Assembly (NCBI GenBank): GCA_037355855.1
Contig: CM074758.1
Span: forward strand, 3,569,001 to 3,633,000
Length of the DNA: 64,000 bases
From: Pseudo-nitzschia pungens
Taxonomy: Eukaryota; Bacillariophyta; Bacillariophyceae; Bacillariales; Bacillariaceae
Direction: 5' to 3'
This document shows positions 31,917 to 42,526 of the stretch, piece after piece (positions within the stretch are counted from its first letter, which is position 1; each line of letters opens with the position of its first letter). Below the pieces are notes generated by a model, which was not told the DNA's origin, did not search any database, and was given only the letters and a program-made list of their open reading frames with translations. The position numbers and the translations under genes were made by a program.

Positions 31917-32671
31917 AATCCCAAAAAAATCATGTCAGCATTAAAAAATTATTGGCTGTCTTCCTTCATTACTGCGAGCCATCCAGTCGCGCCATTTTTT
32001 CGTTCAGATAAAATGCACTTATCCTCTACACCATATATTCTGTTAGCTCTGCATCCTCTCAATGTGGAAGCATTCCAGCCCGCGCCAATTTTTCTCACAA
32101 AATTTTGTACTGATTTTGTATTGGTACACGTTTAGTACCTAATGACAAAAAGTCAAAATTGACAATGCGCGCAGTTGCGATTTACGTCGACGGCCATTAC
32201 TCACTCAATTTTCAACCAATTTCCTTGAAACTTGAGCTCCAAGCAGCTCATATGGAGGTCTAAAAGATCCTAAATTCTTGTTGTAGTAAGAGCATCACAT
32301 CAATTTTAACTTTGTGGCTATTTTGCTGTCAATTTTTTAATTTTTTTTTTGAAAAATGACAATTGGTGATCACCAGCTCACAACCCAGCAGAAGAAGCAA
32401 TCCAAGTACCACAAAGGTCCATCGCCTTCAATTGAACTTCATGGTAATAAGTTTAGCCATTGGTGACATCATATAAGCAAGTTGGGCCTTTGAAATCCAA
32501 CCCTCATACGGGCCAGTATAATTGAATGAAAACTTGGGAATACTCTGACTTTTCAATACTCCCAGATAGTCAGGAACACTCGTATCCTGTAATAGATTTT
32601 GTCACGTTGTATCCAAATCAGCTGCCAGCGTCTAAATTGCCATTCTCGTTAATGCTGAAAAGAGCAACTTC
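31917..32671. other. Intergenic region without recognisable genes
   Basis: About 750 bp with no credible ORF, repeat or RNA signature. It is AT-rich with a T-run near 32340. Confidence 0.5.
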
Positions 32672-33451
32672 TTAAGCCCAGAAGACATCTTTTTGAGACA
32701 ATGCCGCTGGTCCAAAATGGATCAAGATAGTTTTTGCGGCAAAAACATCGTCATCGTCATCGTCATCATCGTCATCATCGTCATCATCGTCATCACCTGA
32801 GCTCTCCTTGCCTGAGTCCAGGTCTGAAAATTTGCAACAATCAGAAGAGCTATAATCGTCGGACGAATCGTCGGCGAGGGGGTCATCTTCTGATTTCGCA
32901 GGAGGCTTGTCATCTGGCGTGCCGAGCTTTGCTTTCTTCTTCGGTGGAGGCTTTGCGTCTGGACTTCGAAATGCCACAGAGCCCATGAGAGGAGTTTTGA
33001 AGGCTGAAGGAGATTGGAGTTCTGATAGTAGTAAAGTAGTATGCTTACGTTTCAGTCTCTTTTTTGGAGTAGACGAGACAACCTTGATGTTCTCAGCGTT
33101 GAATGCGAAAATTTCCTCAGGATTTCTGTTCAGGTATTCATTGGGCTTGCCGACAAATAGTTCAGAGGAGGAGACGATTCTTTCCCTGGAGTTTGGGTTG
33201 TCGCAGGCACTTCTGTAAGCACCTCTTACAATTTCCTTTCTTTCGTACTCGGCAACCTTCCAATCGTGGATCTGCCCATTGAAATGGAACCACCACATCT
33301 CAAATTCATCGGCATCTTCATTGTTATGAAACTTCAATGCGAAGACAGTCTTCCGCGAGATCCCGCAAGTTGTTGTTGATGCGCTTTTGAAGAAGAACTC
33401 AGTCCCAACTTTACCCCAAAAAATGGGCAAGCCATGAAGGATACGTGCCAT
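32672..33451 (-). CDS. Unknown protein with poly-Asp tract and basic linker
   Basis: A 259-residue ORF starting at ATG 33451 (MARILHGLPIFWGKVGTEFF). The first about 120 residues look folded (FALKFHNNEDADEFEMWWFH, KEIVRGAYRSACDNPNSRER). The middle is basic and Ser/Pro-rich (TPKKRLKRKHTT, PPPKKKAKL), and an Asp run of about 16 residues (32740-32790, encoded by a GAT/GAC repeat) precedes a hydrophobic end. The basic clusters could be nuclear localisation signals. No domain was recognised. It may be a host gene or a transposon accessory gene. It appears intact. Confidence 0.5.
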   Translation of the reverse strand: MARILHGLPIFWGKVGTEFFFKSASTTTCGISRKTVFALKFHNNEDADEFEMWWFHFNGQIHDWKVAEYERKEIVRGAYRSACDNPNSRERIVSSSELFVGKPNEYLNRNPEEIFAFNAENIKVVSSTPKKRLKRKHTTLLLSELQSPSAFKTPLMGSVAFRSPDAKPPPKKKAKLGTPDDKPPAKSEDDPLADDSSDDYSSSDCCKFSDLDSGKESSGDDDDDDDDDDDDDDDDVFAAKTILIHFGPAALSQKDVFWA

Positions 33452-33643
33452 ACCCCGGGTCTACTAGTGATTAGAATAGTAGTGATATGCAAATTGTGAG
33501 CTCTATTGGTTAGTCTATTTGCTACAGTTCTAAGAGCCCTCCGAATCAGTGATTCTGTCGGCTCGCTGATTCTTTTATCCTTATCCTTAATCCAGTCCCG
33601 AGTGTACTCGTGACTGTATTCTGGTGCACGGCATGCTCCTCTA
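33452..33643. other. Short spacer before the Copia 5' LTR
   Basis: About 190 bp without a gene. It could be the continuation of the Gypsy LTR seen at 40938-40961, into which the Copia element appears to have inserted, but no similarity could be verified. Confidence 0.3.
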
Positions 33644-34516
33644 TGAAGATATTCAAGGTGGTGCTATGATCTGTGCTAAGGTTCCTGTGTAGGAGAGTGT
33701 ACTGGGGCTACAGGCAGCAGCCTCCAGTAACTGACTAACAGGTGCTGGGCTGAGTGCTAGAGCTGTGTGCTAAATGGTTAGCAACAGGCTTAGCAACAGG
33801 CTTAGCAGCAGGCTTAGCAGCAGACCTATCCTGTTTAGTATGGATGCTAGCAGAGTTTACTAGCGTCACCACGTACGATTTGTACCAATCGTACGTACCC
33901 TGAGTAAAGCACCTTTTTATGGTGTTGCTAAATGCTACAGGGTTAGGGTTGCTAATGCTACGAGATACTGAAAGATGCTAACCTACCATGATACCATGCT
34001 AAGATACTATGCTACCGCCGGGGCCGGGTCATTGGTGTATAATATGTACCATGACCGGATACCCGGCCCAAACAGTTACCCAACGCGCTAGCATAAACGA
34101 GCTAGCGCTAGCGCACGATTCGATCTAATTAAGCGATACTCCGATACGCTACTCCGTAGAATATAGTACCAGAGCTATGGAGCTCTGTTATTATACAAGT
34201 TATCGGAGCGCTGTCACGATACAGAGCTGAGCGCTTTGGCTCAGCTCCCTTTATTCACTCTTTTCTTTATGCTCTAAAATAGACACCTATCATGCCCTCC
34301 CTTTCGATCGATTCCGATGTACCTCTAGGGAAGTACCTTGTAGTAACTAAGTGTATGCAATAAGACCTTGAACAGTCCGCTGTAGCCTCACCTTTTGCCA
34401 GGAACGTACGTGTTATTATTGTTAAGGCTTTTCCCCTTATTTTTCCAGTACGCAGTACAAGACGAGTTATCTACGAGTCGATCCCCGAAGATTGCTGACG
34501 AGCAAATATCAACACA
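33644..34516 (+). repeat. 5' LTR of Copia-1
   Basis: TGAAGATATTCAAGGTGGTG...ATATCAACACA, about 873 bp, is nearly identical to 38900-40937 once the nested insertion there is removed. It contains a short tandem repeat (CAGGCTTAGCARCAGGCTTAG, 33785-33825) and a GCTAGC-rich segment (34088-34112). Ends were set where similarity between the two LTRs begins and stops; a matching target duplication was not found. Confidence 0.88.
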
Positions 34517-35412
34517 GTTTATCAGACCCACCGCTTGACCCACTACGAACCGGGACTCCGGCTAGAGCGTGTGACGAAACCCAGTTGTTTGATCACCACT
34601 GGCATCCATGCCTACACTTGGATGTAAAACCATCAGCTGTAACTGGACCAGCAGCTGACATCGTGAGACCCCTGATGTTAATGGGGGGCCCTTCCCCAGT
34701 AGACAGACGCGCAAACGACCGGAGCCCACACATCCACCTCTGGGGTCTATTGATACAGAGTACAGTACAGTAGCTGAGCATCATGGTGGTACCATGGAGG
34801 CTCGATCCGGTGGGGAAGGAGCAAGTAGGACGTGGAGAAAGCAGCGTCCATGATTCCCTGTTATTTTTACAGGATTCAAGGGGACGTTTGCCACGGATGG
34901 AACCACACTGGGAAAGAACTTTTGTGGAGACAGACCACCACGTACCCCAGTGAGAACAGTTATGTCCAGCAGAACATGACGTCAGGACCATCCAACGAGA
35001 AATGAGGCCCGGACCGCCTCGAATCTGCCATACCATCGACTTTTTGATTTTAGCCAAGGGAACTTGGAATCAGAACTCCGAGATCAGTCATATCTCAAAA
35101 CCGACCCGAGACCAGTCATGTCTCTGAGGCCAGTCATGCCTCTGAGATCAGCCATATCTCAAAAACCGATAGATCCCTGGGACCAGTCATGTCCCAAAAA
35201 TCAAATTGATTGGTCAAGAGCAGAGCAGAAAGACCGAAAGAATTCTTCTCTTTTGGTAGCCAACCATTGACACGGAACAATCGATGCAGATACCTTTTTC
35301 TTTCGAATGCCGATTTTCTTCTTTTGATCGGCATCGAGGCGGAAACAGTCCCCGCCACAAAAGAATTTGGTTTAGAAACTGAAGCGAATTAGTTAATCAA
35401 AGCAAGACAACC
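34517..35412 (+). other. Copia-1 leader (5' untranslated region)
   Basis: About 900 bp between the 5' LTR and the gag ATG, without a convincing ORF. It should contain the primer-binding site just after 34516 (sequence GTTTATCAGACCCA; cognate tRNA not identified) and RNA packaging signals. The stem-loop array at 35080-35195 lies in it. Confidence 0.6.
35080..35195 (+). other. Array of five stem-loops with a common CAGTCAT loop and covarying stems
   Basis: Five 17-base hairpins share the loop CAGYCAT: GAGAT/ATCTC (35080-35096), GAGAC/GTCTC (35108-35124), GAGGC/GCCTC (35126-35142), GAGAT/ATCTC (35144-35160) and GGGAC/GTCCC (35179-35195). Stem positions 2, 4 and 5 change, always on both sides, while the loop stays the same (one T to C). 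The last two can gain a sixth T-A pair. The array is about 220-330 bases upstream of the gag start. A packaging, dimerisation or protein-binding role is inferred. Confidence 0.75.
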
Positions 35413-37240
35413 ATGGCCAAGCAAACTAGAAGACAAATTGCTGCAGCCACCGCCGGAGCCGGCGCTGCTGGAGATGCCCCAGGAGATGGAGGAGGCGCTG
35501 TCCCTGGAGGCGCTGTCCCTGGAGGCGATGTCCCTGGAAACAACGCTCCCCCACCTGGAGCTGTCCCCGGAGCCGGAGCCGGCGCTCCCCCGCCTGGAGC
35601 TGTTCCTGGAGTCACTGGCGCCGCCCCTGCCGGAGCGCCTGGAGTCCCTCCTGTTGCTCCTGCTGTCCTTGGAGGCTCCAGAGTCCAACAAGAACCAAAC
35701 CTTGACATCCAACCTTGATCTGAGATGATCCTACTTGCTGCTATTCAAGAACTGAGAGCAATGGGCAGCGAGAACGCAGCTCGGATTGCTGCTGAGGCTG
35801 CTGCTGCTGCTGCTGCTGCTGCCGCCGCTGCTCCTGCTCCTGCTCCTGCTCCCGCTCCTGTCGCCGCCCCTACAGGAGCTAGTCCTGAAATCCTCCAAGC
35901 TCATGCCACAGCCCAGGCTAATGGTGGAATCTCTGGGTACAAGAATGGAGCAAAGCTCACCTCAAGAGAGTTAGACCTCCACACGATCCTTACTGATTTC
36001 AGCAACAGCGATACGGCGGACGAACTATTCCGGAACGGCCTCAACAGTATCGAGTCCATTCAGCAGCTCTCTGCCAAGGAACTACCCAAGTACCTCCGTG
36101 ATTTCAATGGAGACCGTCACCCGATGTGTCCCTACCACGAACGAGTATTCATCGGACTTTCTTTCAGGCAATCCTTTAAGCTCCTTTCGGAGTGGATCCG
36201 CTACCAACCTCTCATTGGTATCAAGCCTACAGCCCATACTTGGCTTAGTGATCCCCTCGCAGCCGACCGGACGCGCGAGCGTCTAACTGGAATGGAAACT
36301 GCCGACAAGGAGACAGTCTCAGCATCCATTACTCTGCCAAAGCTCGTTAGTTTTGACAACTTCCGTCAGTGGGAAGAAAACTTCCGTCAGTTCCTCCGCT
36401 TCCAGTACAATGAGCGAGGATTCCCCCTGTCATATGTTATTCGTCCGAAGGAGGAAGAGACAGTGACTGCAGCAGAAAGATCCGCCACTGTTGGAAAGGA
36501 CGGAACCTTTTCTAACTGGATGGATTACAATGTTCGATGCGTCACGCTTGAAGGCCCGCAGTTTGTCACTGACAACCACGACGTTTGGGTACTGCTCTGC
36601 AATGCAGTTTGTGATGGCCCTGGCTGGGCCTACACCCGAAGATACAAAGACTCGAAGAATCCAACTGGGAACGCCCGAGCGGCTTTCCTAACCCTCTACG
36701 AGAATGCCTTCTCCGACACCAACGTCGCGGCTATCATTGACAAGGTCCGTACAAGCATGTTCACTTCGAAATATACAGGGGATTCTCGCACCTACAATTT
36801 TGAGAAGCACTGCAGAACTTGGTTGAATTTGCAGACTACGCTCGTCAACCACGACAAGTTGCCTGACGAGCAAGACTTCACCATGAATTTCATCCACAGC
36901 ATCCAAGACGATCGGTTTGAGAACCCCAAGATCCAAGTCCTCGAAAGTGAAAAGTACACCACGAACTTCAATGAATGCGTCTCATTCTTCAAGAAATGCC
37001 TCGGCATACGGAAGATGGGTGCGGCCTCCACCAAGCGAGCGCGAAGTATTTCCTCTGTACGCCAAGATGGTGGTGACGATCAAGGAAGTCAAGGCGGATC
37101 GTATAGCGGAAAGGTTGAAGACAGGAAGTATCCCTACGAAGTTTACAAGACCTTCTCCAAGGAACAACGAAAGCAGTTGTACGACCTCCGCCAGAAGAAG
37201 AGGGCTAGAACTATTCAGTCCACTAGTTCGAACCATACCA
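35413..37240 (+). pseudogene. Copia-1 gag with one premature stop
   Basis: The frame starts at ATG 35413 (MAKQTRRQIAAATAGAGAAG). An Ala/Gly/Pro-rich segment (repeats like GAVPGG and APPPGAVPG) is followed by TGA at 35716-35718, after which the same frame continues (MILLAAIQELRAMGSENAAR). A poly-Ala/Pro-Ala stretch is followed by the gag core (FDNFRQWEENFRQFLRFQYN, YEVYKTFSKEQRKQLYDLRQ). It would form the capsid of the retrotransposon particle. No CCHC knuckle is present; it probably lay in the part deleted near 37240. The stop is one base from CGA or TGG. Confidence 0.75.
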
Positions 37241-38177
37241 CAAGTGGGCGATGTCCTCCGAGAAATATGCCAAGAAAGCCATCGACGCAGTAGAGAAGGA
37301 GTTTGGCACCGAGCAGTATGGTTACAAGTACCTTCCGAACAAGGTGTCGACCCCGTTGACATCCGATTATCGTCCAGAAGTTGATGTAACCGCCGAACTG
37401 GATCCAAGCAAGCAGAACTACTACCAGGGCCTGATTGGTGTCTTGAGGTGGTTGTGCGAACTTGGGAGACTGGATTTGGTCATGCCTGTATCCCTTATGT
37501 CTAGGTATCTAGCGCAAGCAAGAACAGGGCATTTGAACCAAGTATTGCACATGTTTGCCTATCTCAAGGCGCATGCCCGATCCAAGTTGGTGTTTGATGA
37601 GACCCGGCCTGAAGTGGACGAGTCCAGATTCCCCAACTGCGACTGGAGCGAGTTCTATCCAGATGCCAAGGAAGTATTGCCACCGGATGCTCCTGAACCT
37701 CTTGGAAAAGCAGTTATTATGAGTTGTTTTGTCGATGCGGATCATGCCAGATGCAAAGCAACAAGAAGGTCCCATACCGGAATCATCATCTTTGTGAACA
37801 GGGCTCCAATCCTGTGGTTCAGCAAAAGGCAAACCACTGTCGAGACCTCAACCTTTGGATCTGAGATTGTTGCGCTTCGAATTGCCATTGAACTGATTGA
37901 AGGGCTCAGATACAAGCTCCGGATGATGGGCGTTCCTATTGAAGGTCCTACCAATGTGTACTGTGACAATGAGTCTGTTGTCAAAAATACCACCAGACCA
38001 GAGAGCCCTTGCAACAAGAAGCACAACAGTGTCGCATACCACAAGGCACGCGAGTCTATTGCTGCTGGAACAATTCGAATTGCAAAGGAGCCTGGCGAGA
38101 CCAATATTGCTGACTTATTCACCAAGCTACTGAATGGTCCAGCTCTGAAGGAGCACTGCGCTCGATGCATGTGGTAA
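37241..38177 (+). pseudogene. Copia-1 pol remnant: C-terminal RT and RNase H
   Basis: From WAMSSEKYAKKAIDAVEKEF through YYQGLIGVLRWLCELGRLDL, SCFVDADHARCKATRRSHTG, TFGSEIVALRIAIELIEGLR and YCDNESVVKN to the stop at 38177, this is the end of a Copia polyprotein. The RNase H Asp-Glu-Asp residues are visible (VDADHA, GSEIVA, CDNES). The sequence style (YYQGLIGVLRWL, PPDAPEPLG) is that of diatom CoDi elements. It joins the gag reading frame at about 37240 in another frame, so an internal deletion removed protease, integrase and the RT catalytic core. Confidence 0.88.
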
Positions 38178-38899
38178 AAATTGCTCTAGCTGCATTATTT
38201 GGGGCACCTTTGGTCCCTGACAAGCAGCTCGGACGCAGCAGATTTTTGATTTCGATTATGAGTTCTTCGATCGTTACGATTTCAATTTCGATTTTCAGAT
38301 GCAACGATTTTCGGAAGCAATCGATTACGTTTTTCGGAAGCAGTCGATATCGATTACGATTTACAGCAGATTACGAGTTCCGGTGGACTTCGATTTCGAT
38401 TCCGACTTCGATTTCGATCCTTATTGCAACCGAATGCCGCAATCTTATTTCGGAACGCAGTGGATTCCGATTACGGATTATGGACTATCTGGTCGCAGCA
38501 GATTTCAATCCAACCTGATCCTATGTTATATGTTATACTTGGGAGTCTCCGGTACACCGGTTCCGGGGACTATAAACTTGGAATACAATAGGCCGATTGA
38601 TATGTCCTTATATGTGTTAAGGAATCGGACCAAGGGCAAAATGCCCTCCGGTCCAACCCCCTCTTTTTTTTTCTACCATAAATCGGCCGGGCCTCTGATA
38701 GGAGAACTGCAATATTTGGTGCAGTTTTGACCTCTGACAAGTGATATGGATACACCCCTGAATTCTGTTATGATCCATCCAAGTGTCCTGGTACAACAAG
38801 CAAGAGTATTGGTGTCCCCCTGGGAGTATCTGTTTCTGGGGACTGGTATAGTTTCTCAGTTGCTCATTACAGGACTACTGGCATGAATCACGGGGACTA
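38178..38899 (+). other. Copia-1 3' untranslated region
   Basis: About 720 bp between the pol stop and the 3' LTR. 38240-38420 is a degenerate GATTTCGATT repeat. The purine-rich CGGGGAC just before 38900 is a candidate polypurine tract. No gene. Confidence 0.6.
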
Positions 38900-39109
38900 T
38901 GAAGATATTCAAGGTGGTGCTATGATCTGTGCTAAGGCTCCTGTGTAGGAGAGTGTACTGGGGCTACAGGCAGCAGCCTCCAGTAACTGACTAACAGGTG
39001 CTGGGCTGAGTGCTAGAGCTGTGTGCTAAATGGTTAGCAACAGGCTTAGCAACAGGCTTAGCAGCAGGCTTAGCAGCAGACCTATCCTGTTTAGTATGGA
39101 TGCTAGCAG

Positions 39110-40269
39110 TGTTACGGTCTAGAGTAGAATTAGATGGCGTAATACGGGATAGAGGTATTTTAAAGATGAAAGGTTAATAAATTGTGTTATGAATGAGAAT
39201 GGTTGAATACTTTACGAGATGGGAATGATTCCTTGAGTATGGATGAACGATCGAAGAATGATATATTATTCGGTGGGCATAATATCAATAATCGTTGATT
39301 CATGGGAATCTTTGTTTATCTTGATATTTGAATAATATTCAGTATATGTACATGAATATTATTTATATATTCTTGTGTATTGGAGCACATGCGGGATTCA
39401 ATAATCATTTAGAGCCTCTCGTAGGGGTACCTACGTCAACATGTAACATAGTTCCCCAATGATTAGGTGAAGTTTGCATGTGGTTCGATAGTATAGGTTC
39501 GCAGTTGAGTAGTATCGATGGAAAAGAGATATGCTTGTTCGGAGAACCGGTTGAAGATGATATATGCCACTTGAAATATTTCGAAAGATATATGGTGATG
39601 TAGATTGAACTGGGATTGAAGAAGGTTCTTCGTGATACTGAAGAAATCGAAGATTTTGTTTCTTGTTCTCTTATTTGGTTCTTGTTCTTGAGAAGGGTCA
39701 TAATGACATGCTAAAAATAGCAAAAAGAGTCGAAGAAAATTCTTTTCCTCCCCCAACTGTGATGTACCTCCCCGGGTAGTGGAGCTGATTTGCAATTTCG
39801 AGCGATTGAAATTGATTGCTCTTAGGCATAAAAACACCTCCTGTAATAGGAGTTGAGGTAGGTGAAAAGCCGAGCGTTGGATGTGTTGCTTGCCGTATCT
39901 GCAATTGTATAAAAGCAGAGAGGGGACGCATTGTTAGTGTTGTATTGAATTACATTTCAATGCGCTCGCGATTTGCCGTATACTTTGCCGGTCTTTTGTT
40001 TGGGTGTATTTGCAGCAGTATACTGGAGGTTTGAATTTTCGTAACTCCAGAGCACCTCTGTGGGTGTAGAATATGGATTTCGTGGGATTGCTACGAGAGG
40101 CTCTAAATGATTATTGAATCCCGCATGTGCTCCAATACACAAGAATATATAAATAATATTCATGTACATATACTGAATATTATTTATATATTCTTGTGTA
40201 TTGGAGCACATGCGGGATTCAATAATCATTTAGAGCCTCTCGTAGGGGTACCTACGTCAACATGTAACA
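39110..40269. mobile_element. Small nested LTR element with a rearranged right LTR
   Basis: The element begins TGTTACGG and ends CATGTAACA, flanked by the 5-bp duplication AGCAG. A 339-bp left LTR (39110-39448, also ending TGTAACA) is followed by about 640 bp of non-coding interior. The right LTR keeps only its 3' part, preceded by an inverted copy of itself. There is no gag or pol, so it is a TRIM-like non-autonomous element. The TGTTAC/GTAACA ends resemble the Gypsy LTR at 45615-45929. Confidence 0.82.
40091..40245. repeat. 155-bp near-perfect palindrome
   Basis: CTACGAGAGGCTCTAAATGA... (40091 on) is the reverse complement of ...TCATTTAGAGCCTCTCGTAG (ending 40245), with arms of about 70 bp and a centre near 40168 (ATGTACATATACTGAAT). 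The left LTR (39339-39424) carries only the right arm. It is a fold-back duplication within the right LTR and would form a long hairpin. Confidence 0.88.
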
Positions 40270-40937
40270 AGCAGAGTTTACTAGGGTCGTCGCGTACGAT
40301 TTGTACCAATCGTACATACCCCAAGTAAAGCACCTTTTTATGGTGTTGCTAAATGCTACAGGGTTAGGGTTGCTAATGCTACGAGATACTGAAAGATGCT
40401 AACCTACCATGATACCATGCTAAGATACTATGCTACCGCCGGGGCCGGGTCATTGGTGTATAATATGTACCATGACCGGATACCCGGCCCAAACAGTTAC
40501 CCAACGCGCTAGCATAAACGAGCTAGCGCTAGCGCACGATTCGATCTAATTAAGCGATACTCCGATACGCTACTCCGTAGAATATAGTACCAGAGCTATG
40601 GAGCTCTGTTATTATACAAGTTATCGGAGCGCTGTCACGATACAGAGCTGAGCGCTTTGGCTCAGCTCCCTTTATTCACTCTTTTCTTTATGCTCTAAAA
40701 TAGACACCTATCATGCCCTCCCTTTCGATCGATTCCGATGTACCTCTAGGGAAGTACCTTGTAGTAACTAAGTGTATGCAATAAGACCTTGAACAGTCCG
40801 CTGTAGCCTCACCTTTTGCCAGGAACGTACGTGTTATTATTGTTAAGGCTTTTCCCCTTATTTTTCCAGTACGCAGTACAAGACGAGTTATCTACGAGTC
40901 GATCCCCGAAGATTGCTGACGAGCAAATATCAACACA

Positions 40938-42526
40938 CCTCCATGGTACTGTTACATTTGGTTACTCTTCCATTTTGGTACTATCCCTGCAATAATAAGG
41001 ATGGACTCTCCTAATATTAACCCGGTCGGTTACAAAGGGAGAAGTTTCAATAGTTACAGTGCCATTATCATGGGCCTTGAGCACCTTGTAAGGTCCTTGT
41101 CGTGGGAAAGATAGTTTTGGAATAATGCCCTTCCTTTCCAGGGTGACATAGTCTCCTTCCTTATAAACATGGGGGATTCTCTTTCGGTTCTCCCTGATGT
41201 TGCTCTTGTGGATACTCTTTTGTTTCCTTGCTTGGATTGCTTCCCAATCCACTGGAAAATTCACAGGCATGAACATGTCTCTTCCAAACACCAATTGCGC
41301 TGGGGAATACCCCAGGGTGGTGTGAATGGCACTACGGATGGCATATGCTGCCTTGGTAGTAAACTCCTCAAAAGGGTCCCTCTCGTGGAGGTCCCTGTTC
41401 TCCAGGTTAAAGGATAATAGGCAATCCTTCAATACCTGGTGGTGGCAGTGCTTACAGACGTCCTTCCGAAGGCCTCTCCAGGTGAACACTGATCGGATGC
41501 TCTGTTCCATTCTCTTTTCTCCGGGATGGACCAGCATGCTGTGGTACCACTCCATAACTCTGTCTTTTGATCTAAACATTCACAATTTTCATACCACTCC
41601 GATATTTCTACTCTAGACCGTAACATTGTGATCTTTGTGTCCTTTTGTTGGTAGAACTGGATCATGTCCGGGGCAAGTGGGAATGCACTATTGCCCTGGA
41701 ATTCTTCCGGTGCTTCTTCTCCAAGTGGGAATAGTAGCTGTCGGAGGTGCTCTTCCTCATCCGCGTAGGTGAGGGGCTTATTTGGTGGTAGCCATTCCAC
41801 TGTGTCTGCTGGATTGTCCGTGATATCCAGGCGTGACAGTGCATCGGCTGCGTCATTGTCTTTGCCAGCCACATGCTTGACTACCGGGTGGAACTCCTCC
41901 ATGAGGAGACACCACCGGACCATCCTTTGGGTGGGCATCTGTTGATACAGTAGATTAAGGTGGTCTGTGTGAATAATCACATCTTGTCCTCGTAGGATTC
42001 CTTCAAACGCTTTGAGCCCTTCCACTATTCCAAGGAGGTCTTTTTCTCCTACAGTGTAATTAAGCTGCGCTGAGTTCAGTTTCCTTGTGTAGAATCCAAG
42101 GGGCTTGCCATCTTGGCATACCGTTGCTCCCAGTTGCCTGTCGCTGGCGTCTGAGTAGAGATGAAATGATTTCATAAAATCTGGGAATGCGAGTTTTGCT
42201 TCCTCTGCGAGCATCCATTTCGCCTCCATGAAAGCTTTCTGCTCTGCTGGACCCCAGTACCAGTTCATTTTGCCCTTTTTCCCTGCTAGTTTGTTGAGGG
42301 GAGCCAGGATGTGGGAGCGGCGCTTCCACATATCCCTGTAGAAATTCACCATGCCAAGGAACATCTTGAGTTGTTTGGTGTTCTTGGGGGCTTCCAGCCG
42401 TCTCATCGCCTCCAGCTTCTTTGGCTGGGGTTGGATGCCCTCTGTTGTTAATAGAAATCCCAGATATTCCACTTCTTTTTGCATGAAAAAGGATTTCCGT
42501 AGGTTGGCGCAAAAGCCGGCATCATC
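40938..42526 (-). mobile_element. Gypsy-1: minus-strand Ty3/Gypsy remnant, 5' side in the gap
   Basis: Contains the start of a 3' LTR (minus strand TGTAACAGTACC at 40938-40960) and a pol 3' half, and runs into the assembly gap at 42527. It is cut on the left by Copia-1. Sequence near 41530-41580 matches the Gypsy fragment at 15374. Confidence 0.88.
40962..42526 (-). pseudogene. Gypsy-1 pol: RT end, RNase H, truncated integrase
   Basis: The minus strand encodes the RT connection (AGFCANLRKSFFMQKEVEYL, FLGMVNFYRDMWKRRSHILA) and RNase H (YSDASDRQLGATVCQDGKPL, IIHTDHLNLLYQQ, AGKDNDAADALSRLD). A frame change near 41570 follows. The integrase zinc-binding part is WYHSMLVHPGEKR...CKHCHHQ. The integrase catalytic core is nearly absent: CKHCHHQVLKDCLL jumps directly to the distal part (TTLGYSPAQLVFGRDMFMPV). 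A chromodomain-free C-terminus follows (GPYKVLKAHDNGTVTIETSP). Frameshift and deletion make it inactive. Confidence 0.88.

Larger units (their letters stand above)
33644..40937 (+). mobile_element. Copia-1: CoDi-like LTR retrotransposon with internal pol deletion
   Basis: Two LTRs enclose a 34517-38899 interior with a leader, gag, and only the last part of pol (end of RT and RNase H). Protease, integrase and most of RT are absent. The 3' LTR is split by a smaller element (39110-40269). The right flank (40938-40961) reads as the start of a Gypsy LTR (minus strand TGTAACAGTACC), so Copia-1 probably landed in that Gypsy LTR. Confidence 0.88.
38900..40937 (+). repeat. 3' LTR of Copia-1, split by a nested LTR element
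   Basis: 38900-39109 and 40270-40937 together match the 5' LTR (33644-34516). At the break, AGCAG is duplicated (39105-39109 and 40270-40274) around 39110-40269, while the 5' LTR has AGCAG once at the same place, a perfect empty site. Confidence 0.92.

Noticed and set aside
39463..39837. 124-codon minus-strand ORF in the small LTR element
   Set aside because: No recognisable gag or pol motif, a composition typical of AT-rich non-coding DNA, and it spans the putative interior/LTR boundary region.
33639..40942. Five-base target duplication of Copia-1
   Set aside because: The bases next to the LTR ends (CTCTA and CCTCC) do not match, and the exact LTR end is ambiguous by two bases.
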